A stretch of 64,000 bases of DNA from Sphingomonas hengshuiensis. GTDB lineage: Bacteria > Pseudomonadota > Alphaproteobacteria > Sphingomonadales > Sphingomonadaceae. The translations under genes and the position numbers were made by a program. Location: NCBI RefSeq assembly GCF_000935025.1, contig NZ_CP010836.1, positions 2,418,001 through 2,482,000 of the forward strand, in the 5' to 3' direction. Below, piece after piece: positions 56,593 through 64,000 of the stretch. Each line of letters opens with the position of its first letter. Position 1 is the stretch's first letter. The notes under the pieces are model-generated. The model searched no databases and was not told the origin of the DNA. It saw only the letters and a list, made by a program, of their open reading frames with translations.

Positions 56593-58658
56593 TGAGAGCT
56601 ATTGTGCCCCAGATTCGCTCCACGCTCGCCGCCCTGGCTCTCGCCGGCATCTCGCTGGATGCGGTGGCCGCACCTGCGCAGACCATCCCCGCCGCCGAAC
56701 AGGGCGCCGATGTCGTCATCAACATGCGCGGGGTCGAGATCGCCGATGTCGCCGACCAGATTTCGCGCATCACCGGGCGCACGCTGATCCTCGATCCGGC
56801 AGTGAAGGGCATCGTCACCGTCACGTCGGCCACACCGCTGACTCCGGCGGGGGTGTGGGAGCTGTTCCAGTCGGTCCTGCGCGCCAATGGCTTTTCCGCG
56901 GTGCGGTCGGGGCGGGCGTGGCGCGTGGTCCCCGCCGCCAATGCGGTGCGCGACGGCGGCGCGCCCAGCCGCGGGGTGGCCGGGCAGGAACTGGTGACGC
57001 GGATGATCCGGCTGTCGAACGTGCCCTCGGCGGATGTCGCGCGCGTGGTCCGCCCGCTGGTCGCGACGTTCGGCAGCGTCGAGCCGCTGACCGCGCCCAA
57101 TGCGATCGTCGTCACCGATTACGCCGACAATGTCCGCCGCGTCGAGGCCATCGCCCGCCAGCTCGACGGCGGCAGCGGCGCGACCTTCACGACCATCGTC
57201 CTGCGCAACGGCAACGCCGCCGACGTCGCCCAGTCGATCCAGACCGTGCTCGGCGATGGCGGCGCGCGCGTCGCCGCCGATTCCCGCAGCAACACCGTGA
57301 TCGTCCGCGGCACCCCCGCCGCGGTCCAGGAAGCACGCAAGATCGCAGTGTCGCTCGACAATCCCGGCGGCGCCACGCCGATCACGCGGATGTTCCGGCT
57401 CAACTATGCCGATGCGGAGACCGTCACCGACGTTCTGCGCGGTATCCTCGGCCAGGGCGAGAGTGCCGACAATGCCGTGGCCCGCAGCCTTTCGAGCACC
57501 AGCTCGAGCAACCCCTTCGCCCGCCTCGCCAGCAATTCGTCGGCATCGACCGGCGCTACGGGGTCCAGCACCGCGATCACGAGCGCCACCGGCGGCGGCA
57601 CTGCGCCGAGTGCTGCGCAGATGACATCGGCCAGCGGCACCAAGGCGCAGGGTTTCAGCACCCCCGAACTGACCGTGCAGCCTGCCCCCGAACTCAACGC
57701 GGTCGTCGTTCGCGGCACGCCGCAGGCGATCGCGTCGATCGAGCCGCTGATCACCGATCTCGACGTGCGCCGGCCCCAGGTCATCATCGAAGCCGCCATC
57801 GCCGAAATCGTCGGCGACGATGCCGAGGCGCTGGCGGTCCAGCTCGGCACCAGCGCCGCCGCGCTCAGCTCGGTCGAGGGGGCCGGCACCTCGTTCAGCT
57901 CTGCTGGGACGTCGCTCGGGACGATCCTTTCTGCGCTGGGCGTATCCGCGGGGTCGCTGCTGACCGGTGGCCTGACCGGCAATGTCGCGATCGGGGACAA
58001 TTTCTCGATCCTGGTCCAGGCGCTCGGCACCTCGACACGCTCGAACCTGCTCTCCACGCCGCAGATCACCGTGCTGGACAACGACGTCGGCGAACTGGTC
58101 GTGGGGCAGAATGTGCCGTTCGTCACCGGATCGATCCTGACCGATTCCAGCTCGGCCAATCCCTATACGACGATCGAGCGCAAGGATGTCGGCATCACGC
58201 TCCGTATCCTGCCGCGCGTCAATGCCGGCGACACGATCCGGCTCCAGGTAAACCAGGAAGCATCCTCGATCGCTACGACGACGGTGTCCGGCGCGTCGGA
58301 TATCGTGACCAATCGCCGCGCGATCAACACCACGGTGCTCGCCGACAATGGCGCGACGATCGTCCTGGGCGGACTGATCAGCGACGATTACCAGGATGTG
58401 CGGCAACAGGTGCCGATTCTCGGCGACATTCCGATCGTCGGGGAATTGTTCAAGGGCCGCAAGGAAACGCGCCAGAAGCGCACGCTGTTCGTGTTCCTGA
58501 AGCCGACGATCCTGCGCACGCCGGAGGATGCCGCCGCCGCCGCCAAGGACAAATATGCCCGCATCCGCGCCGACGAAATCCAGAACACCAAGCGCAGCAG
58601 CCTGTTGCTGGCGCCGCCGACGCCGCGGCTGAAGGTGGAGATCGACGGGATCTACTGA
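56592..58658 (+). CDS. gspD: Type II secretion outer-membrane secretin GspD
   Basis: A 688-residue secretin. A signal peptide is cut near AVAAPA. The N0 domain (VVINMRGVEIADVADQISRI) and N1-N3 domains follow; N3 carries a Ser-rich, probably disordered insert (about residues 300-345). The secretin domain has NLLSTPQITVLDNDVGELVV, VGITLRILPRVNAGDTIRL and VPILGDIPIVGELFKGR. A short S-domain-like tail follows. No pilotin (GspS) gene is seen. The last gene of the plus-strand operon; the second platform set converges on it with a 7-base overlap. Confidence 0.96.
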   Translation: MRAIVPQIRSTLAALALAGISLDAVAAPAQTIPAAEQGADVVINMRGVEIADVADQISRITGRTLILDPAVKGIVTVTSATPLTPAGVWELFQSVLRANGFSAVRSGRAWRVVPAANAVRDGGAPSRGVAGQELVTRMIRLSNVPSADVARVVRPLVATFGSVEPLTAPNAIVVTDYADNVRRVEAIARQLDGGSGATFTTIVLRNGNAADVAQSIQTVLGDGGARVAADSRSNTVIVRGTPAAVQEARKIAVSLDNPGGATPITRMFRLNYADAETVTDVLRGILGQGESADNAVARSLSSTSSSNPFARLASNSSASTGATGSSTAITSATGGGTAPSAAQMTSASGTKAQGFSTPELTVQPAPELNAVVVRGTPQAIASIEPLITDLDVRRPQVIIEAAIAEIVGDDAEALAVQLGTSAAALSSVEGAGTSFSSAGTSLGTILSALGVSAGSLLTGGLTGNVAIGDNFSILVQALGTSTRSNLLSTPQITVLDNDVGELVVGQNVPFVTGSILTDSSSANPYTTIERKDVGITLRILPRVNAGDTIRLQVNQEASSIATTTVSGASDIVTNRRAINTTVLADNGATIVLGGLISDDYQDVRQQVPILGDIPIVGELFKGRKETRQKRTLFVFLKPTILRTPEDAAAAAKDKYARIRADEIQNTKRSSLLLAPPTPRLKVEIDGIY

Positions 58659-59086
58659 CCCGGATCGCCCGCGGGCAGCGGCACGCGAACGCGTTCGGCG
58701 CCGCGCGTGAAGAATGCGGCGTCGATCGCGAGGCTCGCCAATTGCCAGCCGTCGACGGCCTCGCCGATCCGCAACGTCCGCGTCCCGCCTTCGGGCGTGC
58801 GAACCAGCGCCACGGCATCGGCGCCCAGCCGACCGACCACCCCGACCAGCTGCGGCGCGTCTGCGGGAATCTCCGCCTCCTGCGCGTCCTGGGGGGCACC
58901 GAACAAACTTCGCTCATAGGCGGCGGCCAGCGGCGGCACCGCGGACGCGCCAAGCGGCGGGGGAGCCTGCGCAGCCTTCCCCGCAGTCCCGCCATCACCA
59001 CCGGACAGCAGCGCCGCGGGCATCGCCAGCGCAACCGTTGCGGCGAGCCCCAGCGCTATCGCATCGCGGCGCGCAATCACTGCCAT
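58652..59086 (-). CDS. GspC/PilP-like T2SS accessory protein
   Basis: A 144-residue bitopic protein. One membrane segment (AIALGLAATVALAMPAALL) is followed by a proline-rich linker and a small beta domain (AAAYERSLFGA, QLVGVVGRLGADAVALVRTP, TLRIGEAVDGWQLASL). The domain has the spacing of the GspC HR or PilP homology region, but there is no PDZ. It is the last gene of the three-gene PilN/PilO/PilP-like set and overlaps the preceding gene by 10 bases. It may offer a second contact with the secretin. Confidence 0.7.
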   Translation of the reverse strand: MAVIARRDAIALGLAATVALAMPAALLSGGDGGTAGKAAQAPPPLGASAVPPLAAAYERSLFGAPQDAQEAEIPADAPQLVGVVGRLGADAVALVRTPEGGTRTLRIGEAVDGWQLASLAIDAAFFTRGAERVRVPLPAGDPGQ

Positions 59087-59532
59087 GCCGACACCGCCTC
59101 GCCGGTCAGCCGCACGCCGCCCGCAATCGGCTCGACGCGCCAGCGGCGCAGCCGGACGAGCGGGCGACCGCGCTCGAGCGCGTCGGCGAAGGCCAGCACC
59201 GCCTTTTCCGCGCCGGAGACGCGCAGCCGCAGCGCGGCGATGCGCGCGGGCGCAGCGACCGGCGCACTCTCTTCGATCAGCACGCCCCCCGCCTTGGCCA
59301 GCGTCTGGACGCGCGCCGCCATCGTCGCGCGCCCCGCCGAGGCGTCGCGCGCGCCCAGCCCGAGCCCCGTGGCCAGCAACGGCGCAATCGCTTCCGGGTT
59401 CGCGGCCTCGGCGGCCAGCCGATCGCGCTCGGCCCGCGCACGCGCCAGCGTGCCCAGCGCACCGCCGGTTGCCGGCGCGAGCACGAGCATCGCTGCAAGC
59501 CCCGCCAGCGTCCCGATCGCCAATGCCTTCAT
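59077..59532 (-). CDS. GspM/PilO-like T2SS platform protein
   Basis: A 151-residue bitopic protein. A membrane segment (MKALAIGTLAGLAAMLVLA) is followed by a coil (ALGTLARARAERDRLAAEA) and a ferredoxin-like domain (ALRLRVSGAEKAVLAFADAL, LVRLRRWRVEPIAGGVRLTG). This matches the GspM type b or PilO architecture. It is a second GspM-like protein in the locus and shares little visible sequence with the one at 52799. It overlaps both neighbours. Confidence 0.7.
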   Translation of the reverse strand: MKALAIGTLAGLAAMLVLAPATGGALGTLARARAERDRLAAEAANPEAIAPLLATGLGLGARDASAGRATMAARVQTLAKAGGVLIEESAPVAAPARIAALRLRVSGAEKAVLAFADALERGRPLVRLRRWRVEPIAGGVRLTGEAVSAWQ

Positions 59533-60062
59533 TCGCCGACGCTCCGGAACGATGCGATCATCGCGCCATCGCCCCGGCGCTGGCTGACGTCGCGCAGCCC
59601 CGCCAGTGCCGGTTCGCGGCGGAGCGCAGCGCGCAGCCGATCGGGGTCGGGCGCCGACGCGTCGATTTCGAGGGCGCCCTGTGCGGTCCGCTCGACCCGA
59701 ACCAGTTGCGCGTCTGCGGGCATCCCGCGTGCAAGCACCTCGATCGTGGTGCCCAGCGTCGGACGGTCGAGCACGGGGGCAAGCGCTGCGCGGGCCTCGG
59801 CGCGCGCCTGCACTTCCGCCGCATGCGGCGCCGCGGATGCGCGCAAGCGTGTCGCCTCCGCCAGCGCATCTGCGCGCAACCACGCCGCGCCACCGATCGT
59901 GAGCGCAGGCCCCAACGCCAGCAACGCCGCCACCGCCACGCCAAGCCGCCAGTCGCCCATGGGCGCCGCGGCGATCCGCGCACGCCCGGCATGCGTCGCG
60001 CGCTGCACCAGGCTGGGCTGCGGCTGCGGCGGGATCGGGTCGTCGGGCTGGCCGGTCGTCAT
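59529..60062 (-). CDS. PilN/GspL-C-terminal-like T2SS platform protein
   Basis: A 177-residue bitopic protein. A cytoplasmic proline-rich start (DDPIPPQPQPSLVQR) is followed by a membrane segment (GVAVAALLALGPALTIGGAA) and a periplasmic helix plus ferredoxin-like fold (LAPVLDRPTLGTTIEVLARG, LVRVERTAQGALEIDASAPD). It resembles PilN or the periplasmic half of GspL, without an actin-like domain. It is the first gene of the second platform set and is divergent from the PhoX-family gene. Confidence 0.7.
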   Translation of the reverse strand: MTTGQPDDPIPPQPQPSLVQRATHAGRARIAAAPMGDWRLGVAVAALLALGPALTIGGAAWLRADALAEATRLRASAAPHAAEVQARAEARAALAPVLDRPTLGTTIEVLARGMPADAQLVRVERTAQGALEIDASAPDPDRLRAALRREPALAGLRDVSQRRGDGAMIASFRSVGE

Positions 60063-60100
60063 GCGATCCGCGCCTTACCCCGGCGGCGGAGCAACGCAAA

Positions 60101-60129
60101 GCGTCACATTAGCGACCCCCAACCGTCAT
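60101..60129 (+). promoter_or_regulatory. Weak candidate Pho box upstream of the PhoX-family gene
   Basis: Three 7-mers spaced by four bases (GCGTCAC-ATTA-GCGACCC-CCAA-CCGTCAT). The first and third resemble the CTGTCAT half-site of PhoB boxes, 22 bases apart; the middle one is poor. It is listed because PhoX genes are usually phosphate-controlled. Confidence 0.25.
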
Positions 60130-60223
60130 CGCCACGCCTCCGACCTGGCATCACCGCGTAAGACGCCCTCGCCAAGGCGAAGTGCAACCGGGTCGCAAGT
60201 GACTCGGACTCTTGGGGGAATCC

Positions 60224-62698
60224 ATGACCGACCAACTGCAGATCGGCTTCGGCTATACCGACGGCGACGTCGACACCAACCACAGCGAGACGGTGACGCT
60301 CAACGAGCTCGCCGAGCGCCGCCTGTCGCGTCGCCAGACGCTGCGCGGCGGATCGGCGATCGTCGCCGCGACGCTGGGCGGCTCCGCGCTCGCCGCCTGC
60401 GACAGCAAGGTCGAGAATGATCCGTCGCCGACCGTCAGCGCCGGCACCGCCGCGACGACTTCGTCGGGCCGCGTCGTCACGCTCACCGGCACCGCGACCG
60501 ACAACGGCACCGTCGGTGCAGTGTCGTGGACGCAGACCGGCGGCACCGCCGTCACGCTCAACGGCGCGACCGGCAACACCGTCACCTTCATGGCGCCCAG
60601 CGTCTCGGCTGCGACCACGCTGACCTTCCAGTTCTCTGCCTCGGACGGCAAGAGCGTCTCCAGCGCGACGACCACCGTCACCGTCAACCCCGCCACGCTG
60701 GGCTTCACGGCAGTCGCGAAGAACAAGCTCGACGTCGTCACCGTCCCCGCCGGCTACACCGTGCAGGTCATCAATCGCCTGGGCGATCCGATTGCATCGG
60801 GCGTCGCTGCGTACAAGAACGACGGCACCGACACCAATTTCGCCCAGCGCATCGGCGACCATGGCGACGCGCTCTACTGGTACGGCCTCAGCAGCGCCGG
60901 CGCGCGCGACGACAATAGCAGCACGCGCGGCCTGCTCGTCCAGAACCATGAGAACATCAACCAGCAATATCTCCACACCGCCGGTGCCACCAGCTCGGCC
61001 GGCGTTCGTCCCGAGAGCGAGGCGCTCAAGGAAATCGAATGCCACGGCGTCAGCGTTACCGATGCGTCGGTAAACGCGACGGGCGTGTGGAGCGTCAACC
61101 AGGCGAGCAGCTTAAACCGCCGCATCACGCCGAGCACGCCGATGGTGTTCAACGGCCCGGCAAAGGGTTCGGACCTGCTCAAGACCGTGTTCTCGCCCAC
61201 CGGCGTCGCGGGTCGCGGCACGATCAACAACTGTGCAAACGGCACGACCCCCTGGGGCACCGCGCTGACCTGCGAAGAGAATTGGGCGGGCTATTTCCGC
61301 CGCAGCGGCGACACCGCGGCGCGCACCGCCAAGGAAGTCACCGCGTTGGCCCGCTATGGCGTGACGAGCAGCACCGGCAGCTATGGCTGGTCGACCGTGG
61401 TTGCTTCGGACAGCGCGAACACGCTGTTCCGCCGTTGGGATGCGCGCGCGACCGCCGGTGCCGCCGCGACCACCGATTTCCGCAACGAACCCAACCAGTT
61501 CGGTTGGGTCGTCGAGATCGATCCGTACAGCCCCACCTCCACCCCGCGCAAGCGCACCGCGCTGGGCCGCATGGGACATGAAGGCTGCTGGCCCGGCCTG
61601 TTCGTCGTCGGCAAGAAGCCGGCCTGGTACATGGGCGACGATTCGCGCCGTGAGTATCTGTACAAGTTCGTGTCGAACACCGCCTGGGTCGCCGCCGATG
61701 CGACGGCCACCGATCGTCTCGCCATCGGCGACAAGTACATGGACGCCGGCACGCTCTACGTCGCCAAGTTCGCGGCGGACGGCACCGGCACCTGGCTGCC
61801 GCTGGTGTTCGGCCAGAACGGCATCACCGCTTCGGCGGCCAACTATGCCTTTGCCGATCAGGCCGACGTCCTCGTCAACGCCCGCCTCGCCGCGGACACG
61901 GTCGGGGCGACGCCGATGGATCGTCCGGAATGGACCGCGGTCAACCCGGCGAACGGCCAGGTCTATCTGACGCTGACCAACAACAACGCGGCGGGCCGTC
62001 CGCTCGCAGGCACCGACGCGGCCAACCCGCGCCACTATAACGACCCCAACGGCACCGCCCAGACCGCGAACTATGGCAATCCCAACGGCCATATCATCCG
62101 CCTGCGCGAAACCGGCGACACCACCGAAGCGACGACGTTCACCTGGGACATCTATCTGTTCGGCGCCGGCGCCGATCTGGATGCGGCGAACATCAACATC
62201 TCGGGCCTCACCGGCGACCAGGACTTCTCGTCGCCCGACGGCCTGTGGTTCAGCCGGACGACCAACGCAGCGGGTCTCGTCAAGCCGGTGCTGTGGGTCC
62301 AGACCGACGACGGCGCCTATACCGACGTCACCAACTGCATGATGCTGGCGGCACAGCCGGGCAGCGTCGCCGATGGCGGCGCGCGCACGATCACCAACAC
62401 CGGCACCGGTGGCGCGACTGCCACCCAGGCGACCCGCGTGGGCGCGGCTCCGACCGCGGCGACGCTCAAGCGCTTCCTGGTCGGCCCGGTCGAGTGCGAG
62501 ATCACCGGCGTGGACACGACGCCCGATGGCCGCACGCTGTTCGTCGGCATCCAGCACCCCGGCGAAGGCGGCACCCCCGCGGCGCCCAGCAGCCACTGGC
62601 CCGACAGCCAGGCCACCGGCACCGCCGGCGCCACGGTCCGCCCGCGCTCGGCGGTGGCGGTCATCACCAAGACCGATGGCGGCGTGATCGCGCTGTAA
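60224..62698 (+). CDS. PhoX-family phosphatase, Tat-exported lipoprotein with an Ig-like insert
   Basis: An 824-residue protein of the PhoX (DUF839) family, calcium- and iron-dependent alkaline phosphatases. The twin-Arg signal (RLSRRQTLRGG, residues 33-43) ends in a lipobox (ALAAC, Cys59). Residues about 68-155 form an extra Ig/PKD-like domain (GRVVTLTGTATDNGTVGAVS, then LTFQFSASDGKSVSSATTTV). The PhoX core follows: LVQNHENINQQYL, GTALTCEENWAGYF, LGRMGHEGCWPG and PDGRTLFVGIQHPGE. ATG 60224 follows GGGGGAA. Next to T2SS genes, it resembles ElpS, a phosphatase lipoprotein that the Caulobacter T2SS secretes, so it may be a substrate (inference). Confidence 0.9.
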   Translation: MTDQLQIGFGYTDGDVDTNHSETVTLNELAERRLSRRQTLRGGSAIVAATLGGSALAACDSKVENDPSPTVSAGTAATTSSGRVVTLTGTATDNGTVGAVSWTQTGGTAVTLNGATGNTVTFMAPSVSAATTLTFQFSASDGKSVSSATTTVTVNPATLGFTAVAKNKLDVVTVPAGYTVQVINRLGDPIASGVAAYKNDGTDTNFAQRIGDHGDALYWYGLSSAGARDDNSSTRGLLVQNHENINQQYLHTAGATSSAGVRPESEALKEIECHGVSVTDASVNATGVWSVNQASSLNRRITPSTPMVFNGPAKGSDLLKTVFSPTGVAGRGTINNCANGTTPWGTALTCEENWAGYFRRSGDTAARTAKEVTALARYGVTSSTGSYGWSTVVASDSANTLFRRWDARATAGAAATTDFRNEPNQFGWVVEIDPYSPTSTPRKRTALGRMGHEGCWPGLFVVGKKPAWYMGDDSRREYLYKFVSNTAWVAADATATDRLAIGDKYMDAGTLYVAKFAADGTGTWLPLVFGQNGITASAANYAFADQADVLVNARLAADTVGATPMDRPEWTAVNPANGQVYLTLTNNNAAGRPLAGTDAANPRHYNDPNGTAQTANYGNPNGHIIRLRETGDTTEATTFTWDIYLFGAGADLDAANINISGLTGDQDFSSPDGLWFSRTTNAAGLVKPVLWVQTDDGAYTDVTNCMMLAAQPGSVADGGARTITNTGTGGATATQATRVGAAPTAATLKRFLVGPVECEITGVDTTPDGRTLFVGIQHPGEGGTPAAPSSHWPDSQATGTAGATVRPRSAVAVITKTDGGVIAL

Positions 62699-62720
62699 GC
62701 CAAATTTCGGCACGACTGAC

Positions 62721-62752
62721 GGGGAGGTCCCTTGCGGGGCCTCCCCCTTTTT
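62721..62752 (+). terminator. Rho-independent terminator of the PhoX-family gene
   Basis: An 11-bp stem (GGGGAGGTCCC with GGGGCCTCCCC, one G-U) and a TTGC loop are followed by C and five T residues, 22 bases after the stop. Confidence 0.93.
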
Positions 62753-62799
62753 ATGCGCGCGCGCTATAACCGTCGCGGGTCGCGACACAGGGGGCGCCG

Positions 62800-63417
62800 G
62801 TGCAGGTTGCAGTACTGACGTTCGAGGGGTTCAACGAACTCGATTCGTTCATTGCGGCCGCGATTCTCAACCGGATGAAGCCCCGCGGCTGGGCGGCCTA
62901 TATCACTGCCCCCACCGAATGGGTGACGTCGGGCAACGGCGTCACGGTACAACGCCAGCGCCCGCTGGAATTCGCCGCGGAGGCCGACGCGGTGCTGATC
63001 GGCAGCGGCTGGCGCACCCGCGAGGTCGCCGCCGACCCGGTCATGCTGGCGCGGATCGCGCTCGACCCTGCGCGCCAGTTGATCGGCGCGCAATGCTCGG
63101 GGACGCTGCTGCTCGCCCGGCTGGGGCTGATCGGCGGCCTGCCCGCCTGCACCGATGTGACCACGAAGCCCTGGGTGATCGAGGCGGGGGTCGAGGTTAT
63201 CGACGCACCCTTTGTCGCGCACGGCAATGTCGCGACGGCAGGAGGCTGCCTTGCCTCGCAATATCTGGCCGCATGGACGATCGCGCGGGGCGCGTCGGTG
63301 CAGGATGCCGCCGCCGCGCTCGACTATGTCGCACCAGTGGGAGAGAAACGCCGCACGGTCGACCACGCAATGGGCGTGATTGCACCGTTCCTCCCCGCCG
63401 AAGCGCGCGTCGCCTGA
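62800..63417 (+). CDS. DJ-1/PfpI family protein
   Basis: A 205-residue class I glutamine-amidotransferase-like protein. QVAVLTFEGFNELDSFIAAA is the usual start. The nucleophile elbow is IGAQCSGTLLLARLG, with the reactive Cys near residue 101. GGCLASQYLAAWTI and VDHAMGVIAPF complete the pattern. The group includes isonitrile hydratases and stress proteins such as DJ-1; the reaction here is unknown. GTG 62800 is the start; the ribosome-binding site is weak (GGGGGCGCCG). It is a single gene after the PhoX terminator. Confidence 0.88.
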   Translation: MQVAVLTFEGFNELDSFIAAAILNRMKPRGWAAYITAPTEWVTSGNGVTVQRQRPLEFAAEADAVLIGSGWRTREVAADPVMLARIALDPARQLIGAQCSGTLLLARLGLIGGLPACTDVTTKPWVIEAGVEVIDAPFVAHGNVATAGGCLASQYLAAWTIARGASVQDAAAALDYVAPVGEKRRTVDHAMGVIAPFLPAEARVA

Positions 63418-63448
63418 ACTCGGGCGACGTGGCGATGGCGTGCGACCG

Positions 63449-63838
63449 CTAGCGGTCGTCCGAGCGGCTGATGATGTTCGCGGTGCCATCCGGCGTGATG
63501 CTGATCATATGGCTCTTGCCGCCATCGCAGTCGGCGCGCCACAGCGGCTGGCCATCCTGATCGGGGAGCCGCGTCGACGCCTTTACTTCCTGGCACGGCA
63601 GCCCCGCGTCGAGGATCGCGCGGATGAACACCACGTTGCGCTGGCGGTCGGACATTCCCAGCACGGTGGCCAGAACATTGCCCGTTTCCGCATCGTTACC
63701 GATCGCGTTCGCTTCGAGGTCGTCCGAATTGCCGGGCTCCACCGTGACGTTGGGCGTCGAACCCTTTTCGTCAGCCGCGGGCTGGCACGCCGCCACCGCA
63801 AGGCCGGCGACTGCAATCAGCAAAAGGCGTTTGCGCAT
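63449..63838 (-). CDS. Small lipoprotein of unknown function
   Basis: A 129-residue lipoprotein: MRKRLLLIAVAGLAVAAC has a lipobox (VAAC, Cys18). The mature part is acidic, with one Cys pair (LPCQEVK and RADCDGG). ATG 63838 follows GGAGAG; longer in-frame starts would bury the signal. The C-terminus (KSHMISITPDGTANIISRSD) is beta-like. There is no family I recognise. It is convergent with the DJ-1 gene. Confidence 0.8.
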   Translation of the reverse strand: MRKRLLLIAVAGLAVAACQPAADEKGSTPNVTVEPGNSDDLEANAIGNDAETGNVLATVLGMSDRQRNVVFIRAILDAGLPCQEVKASTRLPDQDGQPLWRADCDGGKSHMISITPDGTANIISRSDDR

Positions 63839-63933
63839 TCGATTCTCTCCACTCATGCCGTTCGGACACGCCGCCTCCCCGCCCGCCTGCAATGCAAGCC
63901 GCTACAGGAAGGTTCCGGCGCGCCTGCCGCGTC

Positions 63934-64000
63934 CTATCGTTGATAGGCCTTGGGCAGGGCGCCTTCCTTGGGCTCCCAATAGCGGTCGCGCAAGCGCGTC
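63934..64000 (-). CDS. 3' end of an unidentified gene
   Basis: An open minus-strand frame enters from the right edge and ends at TAG (63934-63936). The visible C-terminus is about 21 residues (LRDRYWEPKEGALPKAYQR at the end). It is too short to name. The codon pattern is that of a normal gene of this genome. Confidence 0.6.
   Translation of the reverse strand, partial: TRLRDRYWEPKEGALPKAYQR

Overview
This 64 kb window is chromosomal DNA from a GC-rich alphaproteobacterium, most likely a sphingomonad (Sphingomonas or a close relative). The evidence is the very high third-position GC, frequent GTG starts, a divided type II secretion locus, a PhoX-type phosphatase, and dispersed GC-rich palindromic repeats. 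Names are assigned from motifs, lengths and gene order read directly; no database search was run.

Layout. 1-4.5 kb: 3' end of rpoC with its terminator, a DUF1993 protein and a PanE-like reductase. 4.5-13.3 kb: a molybdate transport locus, modCB and modA, split by an HscC-type Hsp70 with its J-like partner and by a 138-bp tandem palindromic array; a TonB-dependent receptor is divergent from modA. 13.3-15.5 kb: an HTH protein, RluE-type pseudouridine synthase and a small orphan gene. 15.5-20.8 kb: an IS island with two IS110-family transposases, an intact ISAs1-family element (10-bp target duplication) and an intact IS5-family element (4-bp duplication). The last two lie in one older repeat whose empty site can be rebuilt. 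21-26.8 kb: rlmJ, lepA, pnuC with a NadR-like kinase, a ferredoxin-NADP reductase and tRNA-Pro(CGG).

27-35.4 kb: a subtilisin-like autotransporter lipoprotein with a one-base frameshift in its Pro-Thr tract, a DUF389 membrane protein with an IS3-family element just upstream, and an SRPBCC-alcohol dehydrogenase-SDR operon behind an EcfG-like stress promoter. 35.4-45.6 kb: a MacB-like ABC export system (two FtsX-type permeases, ATPase, adaptor), divergent from a sigma-54 activator and histidine kinase. Both divergent units have sigma-54 type promoters, and an inverted repeat between them could be the activator site.

45.6-62.7 kb: a type II secretion locus in opposing blocks: (substrate-binding protein)-gspJ-gspK; gspN; a ChaN-like protein; gspL-M-E-(small protein)-gspF; gspG-H-I-C-D; and a second set of assembly-platform-like genes (PilN-, PilO/GspM- and GspC/PilP-like). 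It is followed by a PhoX-family lipoprotein with a Tat signal, a plausible substrate. The window ends with a DJ-1/PfpI protein, a small lipoprotein and the 3' end of an unidentified gene.

The main themes are envelope export (T2SS, ABC efflux, autotransporter) and metal or phosphate acquisition. The best candidates for new biology are the doubly sigma-54-controlled efflux locus, the duplicated T2SS platform beside a lipoprotein phosphatase, the frameshifted autotransporter, and the structured non-coding DNA around the IS110 genes.
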